Assembly (NCBI RefSeq): GCF_000389965.1
Contig: NC_021191.1
Span: forward strand, 5,891,501 to 5,955,500
Direction: 5' to 3'
Source of the DNA: Actinoplanes sp. N902-109
Lineage (GTDB): Bacteria; Actinomycetota; Actinomycetes; Mycobacteriales; Micromonosporaceae
DNA: 64,000 nucleotides
Positions 32,015 to 39,185 of this stretch are shown piece after piece (positions within the stretch are counted from its first letter, which is position 1; each line of letters opens with the position of its first letter). The translations under genes and the position numbers were made by a program. A model generated the notes under the pieces. That model saw only the letters and a program-made list of their open reading frames with translations, was not told where the DNA came from and did not search any database.

Positions 32015-33490
32015 GTGGGCGAAGAGGTGGAACGGCGCGAGTTCAGCCGCGAGGACCGGACGCGGTACCGGCAGAAGATCCGGCGCAGCCTGGACGTGTT
32101 CGCCTCGATGCTGCGCGAGTCGCGGTTCGAGTTCGAACGGCCGATGACCGGCATGGAGATCGAGCTCAACCTGGTCGACGGCAACGCCGACCCGGCGATG
32201 CGCAACGGCCCGGTGCTGGACGCGATCGCCGACCCGGACTTCCAGACCGAGCTCGGGCAGTTCAACATCGAGATCAACGTGGCCCCCCGGCGGCTGATCG
32301 GCGAGGGCAGCAACGACCTGGAACGCGAGTTGCGGGCCAGCCTGAACAACGCCGAGAAGCATGCCCGCGACGTCGGCGCGCACATGGTGATGATCGGTAT
32401 CCTGCCGACACTGCGCCGCGAGCACCTGACCGCCCAGTCGCTGTCGGCCAACCCCCGCTACGCGCTGCTCAACGAGCAGATCTTCGCGGCCCGCGGCGAG
32501 GACCTCGACATCCGTATCGACGGGGTGGACCGGCTCGCGGTGACCACCGACTCGATCGCGCCGGAGGCGGCGTGCACGAGCACCCAGTTCCACCTGCAGG
32601 TCAGTCCGGAGCAGTTCGCCGCCTACTGGAACGCCGCGCAGGTCATCGCCGGCGTGCAGGTGGCGCTCGGGGCCAACGCGCCGCTGCTGTTCGGCCGCGA
32701 GCTGTGGCGCGAGACCCGCATCCCGCTGTTCGAGCAGGCCACCGACACCCGCTCGGAGGAGATCCGGGCCCAGGGCGTGCGCCCCCGGGTGTGGTTCGGC
32801 GAACGCTGGATCACCTCGGTGTTCGACCTGTTCGAGGAGAACGTCACGTACTTCCCGGCGCTGCTGCCCATCTGCGACGACCAGGACCCGGAACAGCTGC
32901 TGGAGAGCGGCGAGACCCCGGCGCTGAGCGAGCTGCGCCTGCACAACGGCACGGTCTACCGCTGGAACCGGCCGATCTACGACGTCGTCAAGGGCCGCCC
33001 GCACCTGCGCGTGGAGAACCGGGTGCTGCCGGCCGGCCCGACCGTCGTCGACACGGTGGCCAACGGCGCGTTCTACTACGGCCTGGTCCGGATGCTCGCC
33101 GAGGCGGAACGGCCGATCTGGACGCAGATGTCGTTCAGCGCGGCCGAGGAGAACTTCCACTCCTGCGCCCGGCACGGCATCGCGGCATCGGTGTTCTGGC
33201 CGGGGCTGGGCTATGTGCCGGTGTCCGAGCTGGTGCTGCGCCGGCTGCTGCCGCTGGCCCACCAGGGGCTGGAACGCTGGGGGGTGTCCCAGCCCGAGCG
33301 CGAGCGGCTGCTGGGCATCATCGAGCAGCGCTGCCTCACCGGCCGCAACGGCGCCTCCTGGCAGGTGGAGACGCTGCACGCGCTGGAGGGCGAGGGGCTC
33401 GACCGGCAGAGCGCGCTGCACGAGATGTTGCGCCGCTACCTGCCACCCATGCACGAGAACGTGCCCGTGCACGAGTGGCCGGTGGGCTGA
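32015..33490 (+). CDS. Glutamate-cysteine ligase family (GCS2) protein
   Basis: A 491-residue protein with the GCS2 fold: N-terminal GMEIELNLVD, FNIEINVAPRRL, then STQFHLQVSPEQF, the ALGANAPLLFGR and RPRVWFGERW segments and HLRVENRVLPAGPTVVDTVANGAFYYGL. GCS2 enzymes join glutamate to an amine using ATP; actinobacterial members include gamma-glutamylcysteine synthetases (EgtA-like) and uncharacterised ligases, and sequence alone does not decide. The start is GTG 32015 with AAGGGCGG upstream; earlier in-frame codons show no conservation. It ends 3 bases from the convergent serine hydrolase. Confidence 0.82.
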   Translation: MGEEVERREFSREDRTRYRQKIRRSLDVFASMLRESRFEFERPMTGMEIELNLVDGNADPAMRNGPVLDAIADPDFQTELGQFNIEINVAPRRLIGEGSNDLERELRASLNNAEKHARDVGAHMVMIGILPTLRREHLTAQSLSANPRYALLNEQIFAARGEDLDIRIDGVDRLAVTTDSIAPEAACTSTQFHLQVSPEQFAAYWNAAQVIAGVQVALGANAPLLFGRELWRETRIPLFEQATDTRSEEIRAQGVRPRVWFGERWITSVFDLFEENVTYFPALLPICDDQDPEQLLESGETPALSELRLHNGTVYRWNRPIYDVVKGRPHLRVENRVLPAGPTVVDTVANGAFYYGLVRMLAEAERPIWTQMSFSAAEENFHSCARHGIAASVFWPGLGYVPVSELVLRRLLPLAHQGLERWGVSQPERERLLGIIEQRCLTGRNGASWQVETLHALEGEGLDRQSALHEMLRRYLPPMHENVPVHEWPVG

Positions 33491-33493
33491 CGC

Positions 33494-35002
33494 TCAGATC
33501 ACGGGTGGGAACAGCGGCCGGTGCCGGGCCGGGGCGGCCAGCGTGGCCGGGCCTCCCCGGCGGTAGAGCCGGCCGGAATAGCGGACCCACGCCACCGTAC
33601 CGTCGGCACCGCGGACGAAATCGGCCCGGAACAACGTGTCCGTGCCGTCCGGCAGCAGCACCTTGACGTAGTCCTTGCGGTAGAAGGCCAGCCGGAGCAG
33701 TTCCTGCCCGTCGTCGCGCAGGCTGAGCTGCCCGGCATCGGCGACCACGTCGAACGAGTCGGTGTACAGGACGCCGTCGGGGCCGACCGATGAGCCGGAG
33801 TAGCTCCCGGTGTACCCGGCGAGCTGGGCGTCCGGCAGGCTCAGCGGCACGGCCGGCAGGTTGTGCACGCCGGCCAGCCGGGCCAGCACCGAGTCGCCGG
33901 CGAACAGCTCGGCGGTCAGCTCCGCCCCGCTCTCCGAGTTGGTCAGGACGGTCAGCGCCATCCCGCGCTCGGGCACCATGAGGAAACCCGAGTGGTGGCC
34001 GGGCCAGTCACCGCCGTGCTGCACCACTGTCGGCCCCTCGGCGGTCGGGCGCAGCATCCAGCTCAGCCCGTAGCCGTCCAGCTCGACGAAGAGCGTCCCG
34101 CCCGGGCCCGGCCGGGACTGCATCGCCCGCAGCGTGCTGCGGCGCAGCAGCGGGCGGCCGTCGCCCAGGTGGTACAGCGCCCAGCTGAGCTGGTCACGGG
34201 CGCTGGAGATGAGCCCGCCGGCGGGATGCACGCCGCGCGGCATGGCCAACGCCTGCGGCACCGGGACCGGCGCGCCCGTCCCGTCCGGCCCGTGCGGCGT
34301 GGCCACCACCCCACCGGGGACATCGCCGGGGAAGAACTCGCTGTGCCGCAACCGCAACGGCTCCAGGATCAAGGTCTTGACCGCTTCCTCGTACGACGTC
34401 CCGGTCACCACCTCCACCAGCCGCCCGGCCACCGACAGCGCCGCGTTGTTGTACTGGAACACCCGGCCCGGCGGCGTCAGCTGGGGCAGCCGCGCCATCC
34501 CCTCCACATAGGCGGCCAGCGCGCCGTCCTGCGTACCGGTGTCGAAGAAGTAGTCACCGAGCCACCCGGCGGTGTGCTGGAGCAGCTGCCGGACCGTCAC
34601 CCGGGCCGACGCCGCCGGATCGGACGTGCGGAAACCGGGCAGGTAGCTGCGCACCGTCCGGTCCAGGTCGAGCCGGCCGCGCTCGACCAGCCGCAGGACC
34701 GCGGTGCCGGTGAACGTCTTGGTGGTGGACGCGACCCGGAACATGGTGTCGGCGGTGACCGGTGCCGGGTCGGCCACATCGGTCACGCCGAAGCCGCGGA
34801 CGTACTGCCGGCCGCGGTACAGCAGTCCGTAGGAGACGCCGGGGATGCGGTAGCGCGCCATCCCGGCCTGGATCTGGTCCTCGAGCGCCCGGACCGCCGG
34901 TGGCAGCCCCGCTCCCCCGGCCCGCGCCGGTGCTGTGCCGACCGCTGCCGCTCCGGCACTTCCGGCAGCCGCCGCGAGCAACGCCCGCCGCGACAGATGC
35001 AT
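33494..35002 (-). CDS. Exported serine hydrolase (class C beta-lactamase/PBP-like)
   Basis: A 502-residue protein. The N-terminus MHLSRRALLAAAAGSAGAAAVG is a Tat-like signal. The beta-lactamase fold has the SxxK motif STTK (FRVASTTKTF), the YxN motif in FQYNNAALSVAG and a third motif H-G-G (VVQHGGDWPGHHSGF). These proteins act as D,D-peptidases or esterases. A C-terminal beta domain of about 120 residues (LAGYTGSYSG to RLYRRGG) resembles the lipocalin-like extra domain found in such esterases. I choose ATG 35000-35002, 8 bases after AGAGG, rather than the longer frame from 35029. Confidence 0.85.
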   Translation of the reverse strand: MHLSRRALLAAAAGSAGAAAVGTAPARAGGAGLPPAVRALEDQIQAGMARYRIPGVSYGLLYRGRQYVRGFGVTDVADPAPVTADTMFRVASTTKTFTGTAVLRLVERGRLDLDRTVRSYLPGFRTSDPAASARVTVRQLLQHTAGWLGDYFFDTGTQDGALAAYVEGMARLPQLTPPGRVFQYNNAALSVAGRLVEVVTGTSYEEAVKTLILEPLRLRHSEFFPGDVPGGVVATPHGPDGTGAPVPVPQALAMPRGVHPAGGLISSARDQLSWALYHLGDGRPLLRRSTLRAMQSRPGPGGTLFVELDGYGLSWMLRPTAEGPTVVQHGGDWPGHHSGFLMVPERGMALTVLTNSESGAELTAELFAGDSVLARLAGVHNLPAVPLSLPDAQLAGYTGSYSGSSVGPDGVLYTDSFDVVADAGQLSLRDDGQELLRLAFYRKDYVKVLLPDGTDTLFRADFVRGADGTVAWVRYSGRLYRRGGPATLAAPARHRPLFPPVI

Positions 35003-35128
35003 CGAACTGACCTCTGTTGTCGTTCGCATGCGTCACTGTAGCCAGACCGCCACGGTCCGCAGGGATCATCGGTGCCGGAGGCGTATCCTGGACCGGACAG
35101 CGACCGCCACCGGTGTTCCGGAGGGCCC

Positions 35129-35767
35129 GTGAAACGCATCGCCCCGCCCGGCGGGCTGACCTGGTCCGGGCTCGCACAACCGCTGACCGTGCTGGTCGTG
35201 ACGGCGGCCGTGGGTGCGTGGCGCTATCCGCACCTGCCGCCGAGCACGGTGCTGCACTTCGACACCGGCGGTACGCCCGACTGGACGGTGCCCACCTCAC
35301 CCGCCGTGGCGTTCCTGCCCGTGTACGGCCAGCTCGTGGTCACCGTGATCAGCATCGCCGCCGCCGTCCGGGCCCGCCGGCCGCGGGCCGCCCCGGCACT
35401 GCTGACCCTGGGCATGTGCGTGAACATCGCATTCGCCCTGCTGGCCGTCCAGCAGTGGTGGGGCGGCGACCGGCTGCGCTGGCCGCTGCTGGTGGGCGCC
35501 CTGACCGCCACGATCCTCGGTGCCGGGCTGACCCTGGTCACCGCCGCCCGCGCCGGGGCGGCAGCACCCGGCGGCAGCGACGACGACCGGTACTGGCGCA
35601 ACGACCTGTTCTACTCCAACCCCGACGACCCGAACGTGCTGGTGCCCAAGCGCATCGGCATCGGGCTGACGTTCAACTTCGGCCACCCGATGGCCAAGGT
35701 GTGGCTGGCGGTGCTGGTCGCTCTGCCGGCCGTGTCGATCGTGCTCGCCGCCCTGCTCGGCGGCTGA
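35129..35767 (+). CDS. Membrane protein with DUF1648-like and DUF5808-like parts
   Basis: A 212-residue protein. The first helix is followed by LPPSTVLHFDTGGTPDWTVP, the DUF1648 pattern; further membrane segments span about residues 62-78, 88-105, 115-133 and 190-210. The soluble tail DDRYWRNDLFYSNPDDPNVLVPKRIGIGLTFNFGHPMA matches DUF5808. Similar proteins include SdpI-type immunity or signalling proteins and YhdP-like regulators, but no role is established here. The start is GTG 35129 directly after GGAGGGCCC. Confidence 0.75.
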   Translation: MKRIAPPGGLTWSGLAQPLTVLVVTAAVGAWRYPHLPPSTVLHFDTGGTPDWTVPTSPAVAFLPVYGQLVVTVISIAAAVRARRPRAAPALLTLGMCVNIAFALLAVQQWWGGDRLRWPLLVGALTATILGAGLTLVTAARAGAAAPGGSDDDRYWRNDLFYSNPDDPNVLVPKRIGIGLTFNFGHPMAKVWLAVLVALPAVSIVLAALLGG

Positions 35768-35770
35768 GCC

Positions 35771-36457
35771 TCACAACGCCTGCAGCACCCGCAGCGCGTC
35801 GGTGTAGAGGTGGCAGCGGGCGTCCGGGCGGCGGGCGCGTTCGGCGAGGGTCAGCGCCATCCCCCGTACCTCCGGGAGCGCAGCGACGATGTCCTTGACG
35901 TTGCCGGCCGTCCAGTCGAACCCGACCAGCAGCGGGTGCCCGGCGGCCAGCTCGTTGAGATCGGCGATCTGGAACTCGTCCTCGAACTCCGGCGACTTGT
36001 CGCGCAGGAACGCCCACGAGTCCGGGAACTCCGGCAGCACCTCGGCCTGGAACAGCACGGCCCCCAGCTCCGGCGTCGCGTCGTAATCGCCGAAGATCCA
36101 CCCCGGATCGTCGTCGTGCGCGATCTCCAGGCCCGCGTACACGATCCCGATCCCGGCGTCGCTCAGCGCGGCCCGCACCTCGGCCGGCGGCACGACCACC
36201 GTCACCGGCTGCACCAGCTTGGCCCCGACGGCCCCGGCCACCCGCCGGATCCGGCCCGGGTCGTCGTCCAGCTCCATGATCGCCACCGGCGCCGCCGACC
36301 GCAGCGCCCGCCCGATCTCGGCCGCCTCCTCCACCCGCAGCGTCCGGCTGTCCTCGAACCGCGGGTCCGGGCTCAGCGCCACCCCGATCAGCCCGGCCCC
36401 GAGCTGCTCGAACGCCGTAGCCTCGCGCACCGACCGGACCCGGTCGACCTTGATCAC
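35771..36457 (-). CDS. TrpF-like TIM-barrel protein, probably not a true isomerase
   Basis: A 228-residue protein whose N-terminus (MIKVDRVRSVREATAFEQLGAGLIGVALSPDPRF) follows the phosphoribosylanthranilate isomerase pattern. The catalytic Cys of the KICG motif is missing (KVDRV), and the rest (YDATPELGAVLFQAEVLPEFPD, LLVGFDWTAGNVKDIV) is divergent. It is the last gene of the ESX cassette, starting at GTG 36455-36457, 9 bases after the small barrel gene ends. It may be an immunity protein or an unrelated downstream gene; enzymatic tryptophan synthesis is unlikely. Confidence 0.6.
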   Translation of the reverse strand: MIKVDRVRSVREATAFEQLGAGLIGVALSPDPRFEDSRTLRVEEAAEIGRALRSAAPVAIMELDDDPGRIRRVAGAVGAKLVQPVTVVVPPAEVRAALSDAGIGIVYAGLEIAHDDDPGWIFGDYDATPELGAVLFQAEVLPEFPDSWAFLRDKSPEFEDEFQIADLNELAAGHPLLVGFDWTAGNVKDIVAALPEVRGMALTLAERARRPDARCHLYTDALRVLQAL

Positions 36458-36466
36458 CGGGTCAGC

Positions 36467-36730
36467 TCACGGTCGTGCGATGACCGTCCCCGCCGTGACC
36501 TCGGTCCCCAGCGTGGCGTCCAACGCGATCGTCGTCCGGCCCGGTGCACCGTGCAGCTCGATGGACCGCACGACAGCCGGGACTGCCACATCACCATCGC
36601 CCCGGACGGTCACGCTGTCCCCGATCCGCAGCGGATCACCCTCCAGGCGTCCCGTGACGAAGATCCACGGGCGCCGGGACAACTTGTGGATGTTCTCGAC
36701 GACTAGGCGACTGGTTCCGCCGGTTCTCAC
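36467..36730 (-). CDS. Small EF-Tu domain 2-like beta-barrel protein (candidate immunity protein)
   Basis: An 87-residue protein. FVTGRLEGDPLRIGDSVTVRG followed by VRSIELHGAPGRTTIALDATLGTEVTAGTVIARP matches the beta-barrel domain 2 of translation GTPases, here as a free protein. The start GTG 36728-36730 overlaps the TGA of the metallopeptidase-like gene, with GGAGG 8 bases upstream inside its last codons, so synthesis is coupled. A short gene coupled to the end of a toxin-like gene is the usual position of an immunity protein; that role is inference. A longer start at 36745 would overlap the ribosome site. Confidence 0.6.
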   Translation of the reverse strand: MRTGGTSRLVVENIHKLSRRPWIFVTGRLEGDPLRIGDSVTVRGDGDVAVPAVVRSIELHGAPGRTTIALDATLGTEVTAGTVIARP

Positions 36731-37920
36731 TTGTTGTTCCTCCATGTCTCGACGAACGAGTCCTCAGCGGCGTACGCCTCGTCTTCGAGGGGACCGGTCA
36801 CGGTGCTGACCTCGCCTGCTTCGTACTGGCGCACATGAACGCTCTCATGGCCCAGCGTTCGAACCAAAGTCTCCTCGTCCTGGAACGCCGCCGGGCCCAG
36901 CTGCACACCGTCCGCGTCCGTCCGGGCCACCGCGTTCTGGAAGTCGAGGTATGCGACGTCGTCAGCGCTCTCGATGATCTCCACGGGAGCGTTGCGGAAA
37001 TCGACTCCCGCCAACCGGGTGTAGTGCTCCACGGTTTCCGGTGTCCGCGGCAGCCCGATGTTCTGCTCGAGCACCTCGCGGTTGGAGAGCGCGCCGGATC
37101 GCGAATGCAGCACGACGCCCGGGCGGGACGGCGTCCGGGCGCCGGCCCGGGACCGGCCGAGCTTCTGCAGCAGCGCCTTGAGCCTGCTCATCAGCGCCGT
37201 CAGTTCGTCGATCTTGCCGCGGAGCATCCGGAGGCTGTTGAGCAGCGCCCGGACAAATTTCTGGATCTTGTTGACCCAGGTGGCGACAAGGGCGGAAACC
37301 TGACCCACCACCACCGGTGTGGCGAAACCCAGAGTGATGCCCTCCTCAGCGAGCCACTGCGGGAGCCGCGCGGCCAGGGTGGCCACGAACTGCGCGATGA
37401 GGTCACGGACGATCCCACGCACCAGGCCCACCAGCAGGCCGGCACCCTCCACCGCGTAGGACAGCGCACCCGCCGCCGAGGAGATCGCGTCGATGACGGC
37501 TACGTGCTCCGCTCCGTGACTGCGGTAGGCCTCGGCCGAGGCGCCCTGCCACTCGCTGATCTGAGAGCGCAACGCGTCGGCATAGTTCTGACCTGTGTCG
37601 CGTGTGAAGGCGGAGACGTTCTGCCATGTCATGGCATGCGCCGCGACCTCGTCGGGATTGCCGGCCAGCCAGTCCAGCGCATCTTTGAGCGGCTTCACGT
37701 GTTCCATCAGCCAGGAAACGCCCCAGGCGACGAGTGAGCCCAGCGGATCGATCACCACGCCCAGCACATCAAGGCTGCCGCCGACCCCTCCCAGCGTCCC
37801 GTCGACCCAGCTGTTGTTCTTGATGCCGTTGCTGACCTGTGCCGCGTCCTCGACCAGGCCAAGGCCGGTGTACCAGGTCGTCGAGCTGTGGGCCTCGGCG
37901 ACCAGCGGATCGGACGTCAT
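36727..37920 (-). CDS. ESX/WXG-type effector with C-terminal HExxH metallopeptidase-like domain
   Basis: A 397-residue protein. The N-terminal part (about 1-250) is helical and WXG100-like, with W-x-G in SEWQGASAEAYRSHG near residues 120-135, then hydrophobic helices (AGLLVGLVRGIVRDLIAQFVA) and a basic coiled coil. The C-terminal 120 residues contain HESVH (358-362), with an acidic run LEDEAYAAEDSF about 20 residues later, the arrangement of a gluzincin-type zinc site. This is how polymorphic ESX toxins are built: secretion module plus toxic tail. Its start overlaps the EspC-like stop (ATGA), and its stop is coupled to a small downstream gene. Activity is untested. Confidence 0.75.
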   Translation of the reverse strand: MTSDPLVAEAHSSTTWYTGLGLVEDAAQVSNGIKNNSWVDGTLGGVGGSLDVLGVVIDPLGSLVAWGVSWLMEHVKPLKDALDWLAGNPDEVAAHAMTWQNVSAFTRDTGQNYADALRSQISEWQGASAEAYRSHGAEHVAVIDAISSAAGALSYAVEGAGLLVGLVRGIVRDLIAQFVATLAARLPQWLAEEGITLGFATPVVVGQVSALVATWVNKIQKFVRALLNSLRMLRGKIDELTALMSRLKALLQKLGRSRAGARTPSRPGVVLHSRSGALSNREVLEQNIGLPRTPETVEHYTRLAGVDFRNAPVEIIESADDVAYLDFQNAVARTDADGVQLGPAAFQDEETLVRTLGHESVHVRQYEAGEVSTVTGPLEDEAYAAEDSFVETWRNNK

Positions 37921-38267
37921 AGCGGCAGCTCCATGGCGGCCGCCGGGGCACCGCCACCCGCAGCGCGCACCCGCTCAGCCGTGGCCGTATCCGTCGCGTC
38001 GGCCTCCGTAGCTGTGGTACGCAGCGCCGAGGCGGTCTCCTGCAGAGCATCCGTCGCCTCGTTCAACAGGTCGACGGCCATCCCGAACACCGGGCTGAGG
38101 ATAGCGGGGAGGAACTGGCACAACTGCCCGTACGCCTCGGTGTCCATGGTGACCTCATGGACAGCGGCACGGGCCCGCGCCATCTCCGCGGAGGTCTGCT
38201 CGACAGTTGCGGCATGCCGCTCGACTGCGGCGACCGGGAACTGGACCGCCGACCCCTCACCAGCCAC
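37917..38267 (-). CDS. EspC-like type VII secretion target/adaptor
   Basis: A 116-residue helical protein with the EspC-family pattern: VERHAATVEQTSAEMARARAAVHEV followed by MDTEAYGQLCQFLPAIL, then a long helix DLLNEATDALQETASALRTTATEADATD. In ESX systems such proteins are co-secreted with or chaperone WXG effectors. The start GTG 38265-38267 lies inside the end of the YbaB-like gene (11-base overlap), and the stop overlaps the effector start. This order, EspC-like then effector, is typical for secreted toxin cassettes. Confidence 0.7.
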   Translation of the reverse strand: MAGEGSAVQFPVAAVERHAATVEQTSAEMARARAAVHEVTMDTEAYGQLCQFLPAILSPVFGMAVDLLNEATDALQETASALRTTATEADATDTATAERVRAAGGGAPAAAMELPL

Positions 38268-38658
38268 GCCGGGCACCTTCCTGCTCGCCCCGGTCGACGG
38301 CGGGGAACCGGGTCTCGAACGATTGGACCACCGCGCGACCCGTTTCCGTGTCCGTGCCCACGGTCTGCGCGGCCTGATCCGCCACTCTGGCCGAGACGTC
38401 GGCCTCAGCCAGCCGGAGCACCTCCATGATCCGGCCCGCCAGCACCTGGCCGGGCAGCGCGCGGACCCGATCGTCCAGCTCGAGACGGTCGACCTGCCCG
38501 GACGCTTTGACGACGACGCGGATCGCGCCGTCCCGGCTCGCCGCCTCCCCGTTGACCGCCGCGACGCGGCGGGTGAGCTCGGCGCTCTGCTCGGCCTGGC
38601 GATCGACACCCACAGCCCAGGACTGCAGCCATTCCTCCGTCGCATCGATGTCGTCCAC
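38257..38658 (-). CDS. YbaB/EbfC-family protein
   Basis: A 133-residue protein. A helical first half (EEWLQSWAVGVDRQAEQSAELTRRVAAVN) and the strand GAIRVVVKASGQVDRLELDDRVRAL followed by LAGRIMEVLRLAEADVSARV match the YbaB/EbfC nucleoid-binding family, which in actinobacteria is often found at the head of ESX substrate cassettes. The start is GTG 38656-38658 with GGAGGAG 8 bases upstream. It is the first gene of the five-gene overlapping cassette ending at 35771. Confidence 0.7.
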   Translation of the reverse strand: MDDIDATEEWLQSWAVGVDRQAEQSAELTRRVAAVNGEAASRDGAIRVVVKASGQVDRLELDDRVRALPGQVLAGRIMEVLRLAEADVSARVADQAAQTVGTDTETGRAVVQSFETRFPAVDRGEQEGARRGW

Positions 38659-39028
38659 TCTTGCTCCTCCCCCGTGAGCAGCCGGACCCAGGCTAACGGG
38701 AAGGCTGGATGCGGTCAGCCCCGGGCGAGATCGGGCCGGGTGGCGAGCGGGGCGAGGGAGCCGGGTTCGGCGCGCAGCTGGGCCACCAGGGCGCGGGGCC
38801 GGTTGACGCCCGGGGCCATCAGCGGGGACCGGACCGCCCAACCCTGGGTGACCCCGTCGCCGGGGAGCCCGCGCCGGTGCGGGTGGTGCGGGGCAGCGAC
38901 GCGTACCGGTTCGTCACCACCGTCCGGCGCGAGCTGCCGGCCCAGATAGAGGGGCTGCGGGTGGCCGCCGGCGGCGCCGACTGCCCGTCGTGAGCGGGGT
39001 CGCGTTGACGTGGCGGGCGGTGGTGAGA
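38659..39028. other. Intergenic region with possible gene remnants
   Basis: About 370 bases. The left part (38715-38819, minus strand) reads as a short coding-like end MAPGVNRPRALVAQLRAEPG ... RPDLARG, and the right part (about 38878-38993, plus strand) reads VRVVRGSDAYRFVTTVRREL ... GADCPS, both with strong G/C third positions and proper stops but no starts or ribosome sites. They look like the 3-prime ends of two lost genes meeting at a junction near 38850. The last 30 bases adjoin the cobalamin riboswitch. Confidence 0.4.
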
Positions 39029-39166
39029 AAGAGTGACCGGCGAGCGGTAGCGGAGGAACCCGGTGCGAGTCCGGGACGGTCCCGCCACTGTGACCCGGGC
39101 CTGCGGGCTCCGGGGAGTCAGGAGACTCCGGCCGCTCGCACCCTCCCACACGCGGGCGTGGACACC
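39029..39166 (+). promoter_or_regulatory. Cobalamin (B12) riboswitch
   Basis: The conserved core is unmistakable: GAGGAACCCGGTGCGAGTCC, then CGGTCCCGCCACTGTGACCC with the B12 box GCCACTG at 39084-39090, and AGTCAGGAGACTC near 39117-39129 matching the AGTCAGGAtACc element. A hairpin CGCGGGCGTGGACACCCGCG (39150-39170) lies just before the GGAAAGGA ribosome site of the chelatase gene. Bound adenosylcobalamin is expected to lower expression of the downstream operon, probably at translation. Confidence 0.93.
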
Positions 39167-39185
39167 CGCGGAAAGGACCTTCTGC

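Noticed and set aside
35771..36457. Phosphoribosylanthranilate isomerase (trpF)
   Set aside because: The catalytic Cys region is replaced and no other trp gene is nearby; only a distant fold similarity remains.
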